DNA of 64,000 nucleotides from Pontibacter coccineus (GCF_030546575.1 NZ_JAUOTN010000001.1:682001-746000), one strand, 5' to 3'. Positions 44,029-52,538 are shown, counted from the stretch's first letter. Numbers and translations are program-made. The notes: generated by a model from the sequence alone, not told the origin.

Positions 44029-44916
44029 CTAACTACTTTTTTTCAACACAGCCTCAAAATCGGCAATGCAACTCAGGCGCTTTGCATTTTTGGGGAAGTT
44101 GAGCAAACTATGCTGCGCCTGGTAGCCATAGAAATAGATTTGTGCTTCCGGGAATGCGGAGGCCACCCGTTCAATGTATTCCTGCACAAAGTCCCGCTCC
44201 GGCACAATCGTCATAACCGTGCAGATAATGGCGGGCTTCAGTTGCTCGTACGTCTTTTTTAGGTCTTCAAAAGGCAGGTTCTGGCCCAGGTAGATCACCT
44301 GGTAGTGGTGCGCCCGGATTAAGTAATTCATGAAGAGCAATGCGATCTCGTGCAGTTCGCCTTCCGGCAGGTATAGCAAATAGGTAGGTGTGTCTTCGGT
44401 GCGTTTCACCACCTGCCCATCAATCGCCACAATTAGTTTCTGCCGCACCAGGTTACTCACAAAGTGCTCGTGCGCAGGGCTTATGTTATTGGTCTGCCAC
44501 AAAATGCCAATTTTGTGCAGAAAGGGGTAGAGCACCTTCAGCATGGCATCCTGAAAACCCAGCTGCAGGGTTACGGTGGAAAAGGTCTTGTCGAACCGCT
44601 CTTCGTCCATATCGACCATCGCCGTGACCAGGTTGTTGATGTGGTGCGAGAGGGTCGTATTCTCATGCTCAGCCAATTGCTGCACCGTCAGCTTCAGCTG
44701 CTCGGGGCTCATCTTGGCTATCTTGGAGATCTTGTACCCTTGTTCGTTGAGAAGCGAAATGTTCAGGAGTGTTTTTAAGTCAGCATCGCTGTAATACCGG
44801 ATGTTGGTATCGGTGCGCTGGGGACAAAGCACATTATAGCGCTGTTCCCAGATGCGGATCGTGTGAGCCTTGATACCGGACAGGTGCTCTAGCTCTTTGA
44901 TGGTGTACTGCGCCAC
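44029..44916 (-). CDS. MerR-type regulator with B12-binding domain (CarH/LitR-like photoreceptor)
   Basis: About 295 residues: an N-terminal MerR helix-turn-helix (YTIKELEHLSGIKAHTIRIW, then Q-R-Y) and a C-terminal cobalamin-binding region. The W-x9-EH signature of light-sensing CarH proteins is present (W140, E150, H151). The likely axial ligand is His189 in PEGELHEIA. The Rossmann part follows with VIYLGQNLPFEDL. Known relatives use adenosylcobalamin to repress carotenoid genes in the dark. I start at the GTG at 44916, overlapping crtZ by 28 nt; an ATG at 44985 would add residues encoded only inside crtZ. Confidence 0.88.
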   Translation of the reverse strand: MAQYTIKELEHLSGIKAHTIRIWEQRYNVLCPQRTDTNIRYYSDADLKTLLNISLLNEQGYKISKIAKMSPEQLKLTVQQLAEHENTTLSHHINNLVTAMVDMDEERFDKTFSTVTLQLGFQDAMLKVLYPFLHKIGILWQTNNISPAHEHFVSNLVRQKLIVAIDGQVVKRTEDTPTYLLYLPEGELHEIALLFMNYLIRAHHYQVIYLGQNLPFEDLKKTYEQLKPAIICTVMTIVPERDFVQEYIERVASAFPEAQIYFYGYQAQHSLLNFPKNAKRLSCIADFEAVLKKSS

Positions 44917-45401
44917 GTCTGTTCCCCTTGTTGTCGTTTCTGTAAAATTGAGTATGCGGACCTGAAGTACTTCGGTGCCACCCACAGCATGCCATAAGAT
45001 TCGGAACCGTCGCGGTCCGTGTGCTTATGATGCACTTTGTGCGCCATGTTTAAGGCTTTGAGGTAAACATTAGACGTATTACCAAAAAGCCTGATGCGCC
45101 TGTGGATGAAAACATCGTGTATCAGGAAATAAGCCACGCCATAAAGTGTAATGCCTGCGCCTATCCAGAACCTATAATCAATGGGCTCGCTGCCAAATAC
45201 AAAGAACAGCATCGCTAGCGTTCCATAATAGGCAAAAAACAGGTCATTCCACTCAAAAGCGTGCTTGTGATGCCTGTGATGGGACTTGTGCAGGAACCAC
45301 AGAAAACCGTGCAGCACGTACTTGTGCATGACCCAGGCCACGCCCTCCATGGCTACAAAGGTAAGCAACATGATTCCAAGTCCCATCAGCATACTCATCA
45401 A
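44889..45401 (-). CDS. crtZ: Beta-carotene hydroxylase, CrtZ type
   Basis: Membrane di-iron hydroxylase that adds the 3-hydroxyl to beta-ionone rings. The 170-residue protein has the histidine boxes HKYVLHG, HKSHHRHHKH, HDVFIHRR and HKVHHKH, and about four helices. With crtW it would give astaxanthin-type pigments. Its end overlaps the start of the B12-MerR gene, so regulator and hydroxylase are expressed together. Confidence 0.93.
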   Translation of the reverse strand: MMSMLMGLGIMLLTFVAMEGVAWVMHKYVLHGFLWFLHKSHHRHHKHAFEWNDLFFAYYGTLAMLFFVFGSEPIDYRFWIGAGITLYGVAYFLIHDVFIHRRIRLFGNTSNVYLKALNMAHKVHHKHTDRDGSESYGMLWVAPKYFRSAYSILQKRQQGEQTWRSTPSKS

Positions 45402-45407
45402 ACAACA

Positions 45408-45436
45408 AGTTTAACAAATGGTTTTGAAAGTTTAAC
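45408..45436. promoter_or_regulatory. Direct repeat of AGTTTAAC upstream of crtZ
   Basis: AGTTTAAC at 45408-45415 and 45429-45436, 21 nt apart, in the 41-bp gap before crtZ. The core GTTTAAC is the same word as in the inverted repeats before the sigma gene at 43821 and 43884. Confidence 0.5.
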
Positions 45437-45442
45437 AGAAAT

Positions 45443-46252
45443 CTACCAGGTCAGCGCCTGTTTGTTTAAGAACGCATCGATTCCGCGCTGACAGTCCTCG
45501 CTGCCACGGGCTACGGCGTTCATCTCGGCGGCATACTGCAGACCATCTTCCAGCGACATCTCCTGCACGCGCGCAATCATCTCTTTGGTGACTTCCATGC
45601 TCTGGCGGGAATTCTCCCTGCAGAGCTTCTGGGCGAAGTCGAAGACCTTGCTTTCCAGTTCTTCGGCAGGTACCACGTAGTTCACCAAGCCGTACGTCTG
45701 GGCTTCTTCAGCGGAGATCAGGTCGCCGGTCAGCAGGAGCTGCTTGGCGCGGGCCTCCCCTATCTTACGCAACAGAAATACCTTCACGATGGCAGGTATA
45801 AAGCCGATCTTCACCTCCGTATAACCGAACTTGGCCTCCGGCACAGTGAAGGTAAAGTCGCAGATGGCGGCCAACCCACAGCCGCCCGCAATGGCGTGGC
45901 CATGTACCTGTGCGATCACTACTTTCTTTAAGGTATAGATCTGGCGGAAGAGCTCCATCAGGTGAGTAGAGTCGGCGAGGTTGTCGTGGTAGTCGTACTG
46001 CTGCAGGCGCTGCAGGTACTCCAGATCGGCCCCGGCGCAGAACACCTTGCCTTCGGCGCGCAGCACGATCACTTTGCAGGTTTCGTCATCCTCAGCAGCG
46101 GCAAAGGCGCGCTTCAGCTCGGTTACCATTTCAGCGTTCAGCGCATTGCGCTTCTCGGATCTGGTCAGGGTGATGTACCCAACACGCTCCTTTACTTCGT
46201 AATGCACGAAATCCATGGTTTGCGTGACAGAGGGTTGTGTTGTATCAGTCAT
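45443..46252 (-). CDS. Enoyl-CoA hydratase/isomerase family protein
   Basis: Crotonase-fold enzyme of 269 residues. The oxyanion-hole segments are CAGADLEYL near residue 75 and HGHAIAGGCGLAAICD near 115. FGYTEVKIGFIPAIV carries the region of the catalytic glutamates. Divergent from tetR-paaABCD, it could act on the ring-1,2-epoxide or downstream acyl-CoA steps of phenylacetate breakdown (PaaF/PaaG-like). A methylglutaconyl-CoA hydratase role in leucine breakdown is the main alternative. It ends 42 nt before crtZ on the same strand. Confidence 0.85.
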   Translation of the reverse strand: MTDTTQPSVTQTMDFVHYEVKERVGYITLTRSEKRNALNAEMVTELKRAFAAAEDDETCKVIVLRAEGKVFCAGADLEYLQRLQQYDYHDNLADSTHLMELFRQIYTLKKVVIAQVHGHAIAGGCGLAAICDFTFTVPEAKFGYTEVKIGFIPAIVKVFLLRKIGEARAKQLLLTGDLISAEEAQTYGLVNYVVPAEELESKVFDFAQKLCRENSRQSMEVTKEMIARVQEMSLEDGLQYAAEMNAVARGSEDCQRGIDAFLNKQALTW

Positions 46253-46600
46253 GGTTTGTGTCTTCTAAATTTTGGTTTCACTTACCGGCAAGCCGGTTTC
46301 AAGTATACGCGAGCAAATCGGTAATGCTCCATTAATATAAGGAAACGTCCGCTATTTTATAGCTTTTAAAGCAATTTCTTCTAGTAAACAGACCGCAAAA
46401 AACGATCCAGGGTTACAAAGGCGGCTGCTCCGGAATTAAATCTACAAGAGTTGAGCTTGTGCAGGCGGCAATACAAGCTCCCCTATTCCCCTTCAGCAGA
46501 CAGTGCACCAGCAACTTCGGAGTAAGTGTACACGTAAAAATAACTTGCTAACGAACGTTAGGTTGTTTACATTTGTTGTTAGCTATATAAGGAGTACACA
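46253..46600. other. Divergent intergenic region of the paa locus
   Basis: No ORF. It holds a short perfect hairpin ACCGGC-AA-GCCGGT (46284-46297) 32 nt upstream of the hydratase start, and the tetR promoter and operator at 46545-46575. Nothing else recognisable is seen in the middle. Confidence 0.6.
46545..46575 (+). promoter_or_regulatory. tetR-paa promoter with embedded operator
   Basis: TTG (46545-46547), a 20-nt spacer and TACATTTG (46568-46575) form a consensus Bacteroidota promoter. Inside the spacer lies the perfect inverted repeat CTAACG-AA-CGTTAG (46548-46561), typical in size and placement for a TetR operator, so autorepression is likely. Confidence 0.75.
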
Positions 46601-47173
46601 GTGAGCAGGAAAGAACAGATAGAGCAAACGGCTACGGCCTTATTCAAGACCAGAGGATTTTCGGCTACGTCCATGCGCGATTTGGCCAATGCTCTGGGTA
46701 TAGAGGCGGCCAGCATTTACTCGCATATCCGTTCCAAAGAAGAGATTCTGCAGCGCGTGTGCTTTCGGATGGCAGAGGAGTTTTTCGGGGCGATTGAGGC
46801 TGTGAAAGACGAGGACGCCAATGCTACGGAGCAACTGAAGCACGCTATTTCGGCGCATGTGCAGGTGCTCACCCGCAACACGGAGGCTTCGGCGGTGTTC
46901 CTGCAGGAGTGGCGCCATTTGAGCGAGCCTTTTCACACCGAGTTTCTGGCCCTGCGCGACCGGTATGAAAGTTACTTCCGCCAGATCATCCGCCAGGGTA
47001 TAGCCAACGGCGAGTTTCAGGTGCCGGACGAGAAGTTTGCCGTGCTAACGATACTTTCCGGCCTGAACTGGATCCATACCTGGTACAAGCCGGACGGAAA
47101 GATGAAGCCAGCCGAGATTGCAGAGAACCTGTCGGCCATGCTGCTGAACGGATTAAAGACGAACCTTAATTAA
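46601..47173 (+). CDS. TetR family regulator of the paa locus
   Basis: A 190-residue TetR/AcrR protein with GTG start. The N-terminal helix-turn-helix is ATALFKTRGFSATSMRDLA, then ALGIEAASIYSHIRSKEEIL. The C-terminal ligand domain is divergent, as usual. It stands first in the tetR-paaABCD array, 81 nt before paaA. Phenylacetyl-CoA or a similar acyl-CoA is the likely effector by analogy with PaaR regulators. Confidence 0.9.
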   Translation: MSRKEQIEQTATALFKTRGFSATSMRDLANALGIEAASIYSHIRSKEEILQRVCFRMAEEFFGAIEAVKDEDANATEQLKHAISAHVQVLTRNTEASAVFLQEWRHLSEPFHTEFLALRDRYESYFRQIIRQGIANGEFQVPDEKFAVLTILSGLNWIHTWYKPDGKMKPAEIAENLSAMLLNGLKTNLN

Positions 47174-47254
47174 ACTGACCTATACCTAACCTTAGCCGGA
47201 CTATCCACCTTAATGGTCCGGCGCTTTTTACTGAACCTTAAATCTGAAAATATT

Positions 47255-48241
47255 ATGTACGGAGGAGGAAACGTTTTTGAAGCTACCAAATTCGACGACC
47301 TGCAGACCGAAGATCCTGCAAAGCTGGCCGAATTTGAAGCGCGCATCGCCCGTGGCGAGAAGATCGAGCCAAACGACTGGATGCCGCAATTGTACCGTAA
47401 GCAGCTGATTCGCATGATCGAGCAGCATGCACACTCTGAGATCATCGGCGCTCTGCCGGAAGGGACGTGGATCACCCGTGCACCGGGCTTCCGTCGCAAA
47501 ATGGCTCAGATGGCCAAGGTGCAGGACGAAGTAGGACACGCACAATTATTGTACAGTGCGGCCGAGACGCTGGGCAAAACGCGTGAGCAAATGCTGACCG
47601 ACCTGATCAATGGCAAGAGCAAGTACTCGAACGTGTTCAACTACCCGGCTTATACCTGGGCTGATTCCAACATCATCTCCTGGTTGATTGACGCAGGCGC
47701 GATCGTAAACCAAATGGCCAATGCCAAAGGTTCGTACGGCCCTTACTCAAGGGCTTTGGAGCGTATCTGCGCCGAGGAGGCCTTCCACCTGAAGTACGGT
47801 CACGACGCCGTGGTGCATATGGCGACGGGTACACCGAAGCAGCGCGAAATGATTCAGGCTGCCCTGAACCGCTGGTGGCCTCCTATTATGACCTTCTTCG
47901 GACCATCGGACAAAATGAGCACGCACACCGAAACCCTGATGCGCTGGAAAGTGAAGATGGCCTCCAACGATGAATGCCGTCAGCAGTTCCTCGACATGTA
48001 TGTGCCGAAGATCTGGGAGCTTGGCCTGACCGTGCCGGATCCGAACCTGAAAAAGAACATGGAAACCGGCCAGTGGGAATACACCGAGCCGGATTGGGAT
48101 GAGTTTAAGCGCGTGATCAACGGCGATGGCCCTTGCAACGCCGAGCGCCTGGCTGTACGCCGCACCGCCGAAGAGCGTGGTGCCTGGGTTCGCAGAGCCC
48201 TCCTCAACCCAAAAGCAAAGTATGTCCGTCCGTTGGCATAG
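47255..48241 (+). CDS. paaA: 1,2-phenylacetyl-CoA epoxidase subunit PaaA
   Basis: Catalytic di-iron subunit of the multicomponent oxygenase that epoxidises the ring of phenylacetyl-CoA. The 328-residue protein begins [17 protein letters not shown]. Iron-ligand motifs appear as EQHAHSEI and [13 protein letters not shown] in the N-terminal half and [14 protein letters not shown] in the centre. The ATG at 47255 follows the family start; an upstream in-frame start at 47213 adds 14 unlikely residues. Confidence 0.96.
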   Translation: MYGGGNVFEATKFDDLQTEDPAKLAEFEARIARGEKIEPNDWMPQLYRKQLIRMIEQHAHSEIIGALPEGTWITRAPGFRRKMAQMAKVQDEVGHAQLLYSAAETLGKTREQMLTDLINGKSKYSNVFNYPAYTWADSNIISWLIDAGAIVNQMANAKGSYGPYSRALERICAEEAFHLKYGHDAVVHMATGTPKQREMIQAALNRWWPPIMTFFGPSDKMSTHTETLMRWKVKMASNDECRQQFLDMYVPKIWELGLTVPDPNLKKNMETGQWEYTEPDWDEFKRVINGDGPCNAERLAVRRTAEERGAWVRRALLNPKAKYVRPLA

Positions 48242-48244
48242 CCA

Positions 48245-48325
48245 ATGGTAGTTAAAAGTTGAGAGTTAAGAGTTTAAAGTGGATTTACACTGAACTCATA
48301 TCTCTCAACTCATAACTCTTAACTA
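48245..48325. repeat. Inverted-word repeat between paaA and paaB
   Basis: AGTTGAGAGTTAAGAG on the left (48258-48273) and CTCTCAACTCATAACTCTTA on the right (48302-48321) are inverse versions of the same AGTT(A/G)AGAGTT vocabulary and can pair. No coding content. Confidence 0.7.
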
Positions 48326-48333
48326 AGATAATT

Positions 48334-48969
48334 ATGTCTTTGACATCACTAGACCCAAGAGTAACCCGATTGAACCTGCCGGAAGGCGAGGCGCCAGCCA
48401 TTGAGCCAAAGCCGGAGCTGGACCAGTTCGAAACGTACGAGGCCTTCCATCAGAAAAAAGAAGGTGCTGCCTATACCTATGTAGGTCCTGTTCACGCGCC
48501 CAATGAGGATGTGGCTTTCCTGTTTGCAAAAGAGCAGTATAGCCGCCGATACGCTTGCGTGGGTCTTTGGATTGTAAGAACCGAGCACATCCAGCTAACC
48601 CCTTATGTGGGCGACCAGGAAAATGTGTACGACATGCTGCGCATGGAAGAACCAACTGAACGCAGCGCAGAAGCTGAGGCTTACGAAATTTTCCATTTGA
48701 AAAAACGCGGCAAAGCCCATACCCATACCGGCCGCGTCATGGCGACTTCTTATCAGGAGGCGCTACAGGAAGCCCGCCAGCAATTCGGCGAAAATGGCCC
48801 TATTGTGAACGTTTGGGTAGTGAAGTCAAAGCATGTACTGCAGTCAGCAGAAGAAGACAAGGACTTGTGGGCGACTATACCTGAGAAGAAGTACCGCGAA
48901 GCCATCGCCTACAAAGTGATGGATAAAATCACAAAGTATAAAGAAGAAAACAAAACGACTGCCTCCTAA
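48334..48969 (+). CDS. paaB: Tandem-duplicated PaaB-like subunit
   Basis: PaaB is a small (about 95-residue) non-catalytic subunit of phenylacetyl-CoA epoxidase in most bacteria. This 211-residue protein contains two PaaB-like units in one chain. Unit 1 runs from FETYEAFHQKK (32) to GLWIVRTEHI (86). Unit 2 runs from EAYEIFHLKK (115) to NVWVVKSKHV (168), an offset of about 82 residues. The TAA overlaps the paaC ATG by one base. Confidence 0.9.
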   Translation: MSLTSLDPRVTRLNLPEGEAPAIEPKPELDQFETYEAFHQKKEGAAYTYVGPVHAPNEDVAFLFAKEQYSRRYACVGLWIVRTEHIQLTPYVGDQENVYDMLRMEEPTERSAEAEAYEIFHLKKRGKAHTHTGRVMATSYQEALQEARQQFGENGPIVNVWVVKSKHVLQSAEEDKDLWATIPEKKYREAIAYKVMDKITKYKEENKTTAS

Positions 48970-49724
48970 TGAACGAGCTCGCGATAAAAGACCTGTTATA
49001 CAAACTGGCCGACGACCAACTGATACTGGGCCACCGCAACTCTGAGTGGACCGGCTTCGGCCCGATACTCGAAGAAGACATTGCTTTTTCGTCGATGGCG
49101 CAGGATAAGATTGGTCATAGCCTGGCCTTCTATACCTTGCTGCAGGAGCTTGGCGAAGCCGATCCGGACACGGTCGCCTTCACCCGCAACGCCAACCAGT
49201 TCCACAACAGCCAGCTGGTGGAGCTGCCCAACGGCGAGTATGATTTCAGCCTGATCCGTCACTTCCTGTACGACAATGCCGAGATCATCCGCTTCGAGAT
49301 GTTGAGCCAGTCGAGCTATGACCCAATTGCGAAGGTAGCCACTAAACTGAAAGGTGAAGTGAAGTACCATGTATTACACGCCAACACCTGGATCAAGAAT
49401 CTGGGCACTTCTACTGAAGAAGCGATCCTGCGTTTGCAGTCTTCCCTGAACGAAGCTATACCTTACGCCTTAGGCTTGTTCGAGCCATCTAAGTATGAGC
49501 AAGAGCTGATTGAGGCCGGCGTATACCCTGGTGAGGAAGCTGTGAAAGCCGAGTGGCTGAAGCGTATTGTGGCGGTGATTGAAAAGACAGACCTGAAATT
49601 ACCAAGCCTTGCTACGGTTGAGCCAAAACTAGGCGGTCGTTACGGCGAACACACCGAGCACCTGCAGCCGCTTTTAGACGAAATGGCCGAGGTGTTCAAA
49701 ATTGATCCGACAGCGGAGTGGTAA
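48969..49724 (+). CDS. paaC: 1,2-phenylacetyl-CoA epoxidase subunit PaaC
   Basis: Structural partner of PaaA in the epoxidase core, 251 residues, ferritin-like fold. Family segments are LADDQLILGHRNSEWTGFGP, EEDIAFSSMAQDKIGHSLAF and the later VKYHVLHANTWIKNLG. The GRYGEHTEHLQPLLDEM tail is typical. Translation is coupled to paaB by TAATG. Confidence 0.95.
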   Translation: MNELAIKDLLYKLADDQLILGHRNSEWTGFGPILEEDIAFSSMAQDKIGHSLAFYTLLQELGEADPDTVAFTRNANQFHNSQLVELPNGEYDFSLIRHFLYDNAEIIRFEMLSQSSYDPIAKVATKLKGEVKYHVLHANTWIKNLGTSTEEAILRLQSSLNEAIPYALGLFEPSKYEQELIEAGVYPGEEAVKAEWLKRIVAVIEKTDLKLPSLATVEPKLGGRYGEHTEHLQPLLDEMAEVFKIDPTAEW

Positions 49725-49734
49725 CTTTTAGCGT

Positions 49735-49800
49735 ATCACGACACACGTAGCACGACTTCACTTAGAAGATTGGCAGAAGAGTTCTTGATACTTGCCACGT
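49735..49800. repeat. Iterated-word repeat between paaC and paaD
   Basis: CACGACACACGTAGCACGAC on the left and CTTGCCACGTGCTACCTGAT on the right share inverse CGTAGCACG/CGTGCTAC words. No ORF. Confidence 0.5.
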
Positions 49801-49824
49801 GCTACCTGATTCGAACCAAACAAA

Positions 49825-50310
49825 ATGGAGTTGACGAAAGAGAACATACTGACCCTGTTGGAAGAGGTGAAAGACCCTGAGATACCGGTATTGTCGCTGG
49901 TGGACCTGGGGGTCATCACAGGCGTGGAGATTTCAGATGAAGGCCACGTGACCGTGAACATGACGCCTACCTTTGCCGGTTGCCCTGCCATGGACTACAT
50001 AAAAAAGGACGTGGAGCGCACGCTGGACAAGTACGGCATCACCGACCATACCGTCATTATGTCTTTCGATCAACCCTGGGACAGTAACAAGCTTTCGGAG
50101 AGAGGCCGTCAGCACTTGAAAGAGTTTGGTCTGGCACCACCACCCAAGTATGACCTGATTCTGGACCTCGACATTCTCGAGCATGTGAAATGCCCCTACT
50201 GCGACAGCGAAAACACAGATATGCGCACGCCTTTCGGCCCAACCCTTTGCCGCTCGATGCACTACTGCAACGACTGCCGGCAGATGTTTGAGCAATTTAA
50301 GCCTTTGTAA
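49825..50310 (+). CDS. paaD: 1,2-phenylacetyl-CoA epoxidase subunit PaaD
   Basis: MIP18-family protein thought to help mature the Fe-S or di-iron centre of the epoxidase. In 161 residues the N-terminal MIP18 domain shows VKDPEIPVLSLVDLGVI and NMTPTFAGCPAM. The C-terminus has a zinc-ribbon-like set of cysteines (CPYCDSE, CRSMHYCNDC). Last gene of the paa array, followed by a strong terminator. paaE is missing here and lies at 54495-55580. Confidence 0.94.
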   Translation: MELTKENILTLLEEVKDPEIPVLSLVDLGVITGVEISDEGHVTVNMTPTFAGCPAMDYIKKDVERTLDKYGITDHTVIMSFDQPWDSNKLSERGRQHLKEFGLAPPPKYDLILDLDILEHVKCPYCDSENTDMRTPFGPTLCRSMHYCNDCRQMFEQFKPL

Positions 50311-50331
50311 GGATCTTGATAATGAAATGGA

Positions 50332-50364
50332 AATCGCCTGTTAGAAAAGACAGGCGATTTTTTT
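50332..50364 (+). terminator. paa operon terminator
   Basis: A 10-bp stem AATCGCCTGT / ACAGGCGATT followed by T5. Confidence 0.85.
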
Positions 50365-51336
50365 GTGAATCAGGATTTTTATTGCCGTTACTTTGAGGGT
50401 TTGAGGGGGTTGGAAAGGTCAGGGAGAGAAATCGAGGGCTTCGCAACGTCTTTTAAACCTGCGAGCGTCTGAAGCTACCAAGAAATTGATTGTCTGAATC
50501 AGGATTTTCAGAATTTGAGGATTAACAGGATTCTTATGCGCAATTAAATCTGCCAACGCGCCTCTTTGTGAAGAGGGCTCTACCCTCAACGTGGACTTTC
50601 CTTCTACTGCTTTCCAGTCTATCACCCTGGAAAGTAGGTCGGACAGTTGCTATAATGCACCCCTGCCCCTCTCTAGAGGGGAATTGCCGCTACTGTCGAG
50701 ACACAGGCGTTAGCGTTGTTGCAGCAGATTATGCCTTGCAGTTCCGTGTCTAACCACCCCTAACCCCTCTTTATCCTTTAAGAGGGCCCGTACCTCCAGG
50801 CGGGGAATCTGTCGCTGCCAATTTACAGGTATAAGCATCTTAACTCCAGTATATCTGTGCACGATTAACCTGCCCCTCCCGACAGGGGATTGAAAGCCGA
50901 TACGATTCTACTTTACAGGTATAAGCTTCGTGGCACCTATCATACCCCACTGGCAGGTATAGCAAGACTAACTTACCCCGGAGGCTATGGAACAGATAGC
51001 TGTACACGGTGCACCTTTGACGATTTTTTGTTTGAGCGGTCAGCGAGTTTAAAAGCGTCTTGATTTTTTTGCTTACTTTTTTCATCAAGGAAAAAAGTGA
51101 GGCCCGCCCGGCTAGGGCAAGCTATAACACAATACTGTTTTCTTTACCTCGACAGCCGCCACTTCGCCAGTTGCAAATTGGCTACCATGCACAACCACAT
51201 TTGCGCTGACGCTAAACTTGGGGTATAAGCTAGGCTAGCTGTATAGACAAAGCTATATAAGCAAGAGCTCGCAATACCTGAATAATTTCATCGCTACGCC
51301 AGAGAGGTTTAGGCATAGATAAAGGTATAGATACAA
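50365..51336. repeat. Gene-free tract built of several intergenic repeat families
   Basis: About 970 bp without a convincing gene. It holds: partial and full copies of a GAATCAGGATTTT repeat (50366-50380 and 50493-50535); three hairpins of the CCCCT...AGGGG type (50666-50681, 50765-50786, 50873-50888); three AGGTATA words (near 50827, 50922 and 50955); and a T-rich element with TTTTCATCAAGG (51021-51110). Short ORFs here have no family-like content. It looks like a landing zone for small repeats. Confidence 0.65.
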
Positions 51337-52461
51337 CTAATCTCCTCTCACAAAAACAGCAACCACCTTCCCACCCAACATCAACTCTAACCGCTCCTCA
51401 CCTACTCTATACCTTAGTTCCCCATCACTTAATACTTTTAAGAATTGACTCTCTACCTCCATATTCGGGCAAGCCATTCTGGTGGAGGCAAGAGGGCCGA
51501 AGTTAATTCTGTCGCCTATTGGTTCAAGCGTGCCTGTTATTCGATTGCAACCTGCGCTACCAGATACCTTTCCCTCAGTCAGATCGATTACCATAGCCGG
51601 CTGGTTTTGATCGAAGTCTTTCGGGTTAATTTTTTTCCCCTGCAGTTCTACCAGATTCCAGGTGCCGTTTAAGCGGGAGTCACGGAGGTACATGCCGCAG
51701 CCTTGGAATACTGTATCGTCTTTTAATACAGTTACCATGTAAGGTAATTCGCGACCTGTCATGGTGTTGACGCATGTCTCTTTCATCAACCGGATTTCCA
51801 GATTGCCTGTTACAGTCTGCACTCTGTAGATGGTGCCCTCCCCTAAATCCGGCTTTTCAGCGACAGGTATAGGCGTCAGCACACTACCATCTTCTTCGTC
51901 CAACAGCCTAAACTCAATCATTTTCTCTAAGTCAATCTCCAACGACCAGAACGGCTCATTGCCAATGGCGGCAAAGTCTATCCCGCGCTCGTACTTCTCG
52001 CGCCACAGACTGGGGTTGTCCTCTGGTTCATCTGGACTTTTTCGACGCAGGCGGTAGGCATCGGCCAGTGCTGAATCAATACGGTTTCCGTCGCCATCCA
52101 GCATCACCAGCGCTTCGCCTTCCAGGGCAAACTGGTTGTTGCCCGTGCATTGTTTCTTTAGCTGCACCCTCCCATTGCCCACACCCCAGGTGCCCGACTG
52201 CACAAATGGCGTCGCGCTTCGGCCCTGGTACACCATGCGCTCGCGGTACGTGCTGTCAGGGTTGAGGTCCAGGGTATAGCCTATGCCCGGGCAGTCGGCG
52301 CAGGGAATGGTGCCTTCCCACGAACCTACGGCTCCCCGAGCTACCTCGGCATTCGACATGGGTGCGTTCGACTGCGAGACAGAAGTTGGCTCGGTGGAAC
52401 AGGCTGCAGCGATGCACAACAAGATCATCCCGATGGGAAGCAAGCGATTGAGCGGATCCAT
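51337..52461 (-). CDS. Lipoprotein with NlpE-, COG3650- and META-like domains
   Basis: A 374-residue protein with a lipoprotein signal (IGMILLCIAAACST, Cys near 21). Residues of about 45-130 resemble NlpE with CADCPG. About 155-260 resemble the COG3650 family (GNEPFWSLEI). About 265-370 form a META/HslJ domain (GTWNLVELQGK, AGCNRITGTL, STRMACP). NlpE and META proteins are linked to envelope or copper/oxidative stress in other bacteria. The joint role here is unknown. It stands alone, upstream of the repeat tract. Confidence 0.82.
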   Translation of the reverse strand: MDPLNRLLPIGMILLCIAAACSTEPTSVSQSNAPMSNAEVARGAVGSWEGTIPCADCPGIGYTLDLNPDSTYRERMVYQGRSATPFVQSGTWGVGNGRVQLKKQCTGNNQFALEGEALVMLDGDGNRIDSALADAYRLRRKSPDEPEDNPSLWREKYERGIDFAAIGNEPFWSLEIDLEKMIEFRLLDEEDGSVLTPIPVAEKPDLGEGTIYRVQTVTGNLEIRLMKETCVNTMTGRELPYMVTVLKDDTVFQGCGMYLRDSRLNGTWNLVELQGKKINPKDFDQNQPAMVIDLTEGKVSGSAGCNRITGTLEPIGDRINFGPLASTRMACPNMEVESQFLKVLSDGELRYRVGEERLELMLGGKVVAVFVRGD

Positions 52462-52538
52462 TTTTCTTCGTGAACAGGTATAAAAATCTCTACGGTAAAG
52501 CCCTTGCTACAGGTAGGCGGAGTTCCATAAATCGAACC

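Noticed and set aside
46284-46297. ACCGGC-AA-GCCGGT as a second TetR operator
   Set aside because: Its sequence is unrelated to the CTAACG site; it may be a chance GC-rich hairpin in the hydratase leader.
50419-50753. Short ORFs on both strands in the 50.4-50.8 kb gap (and one at 50840-51088)
   Set aside because: They read through repeat hairpins, have no family-like sequence, and overlap each other on opposite strands.
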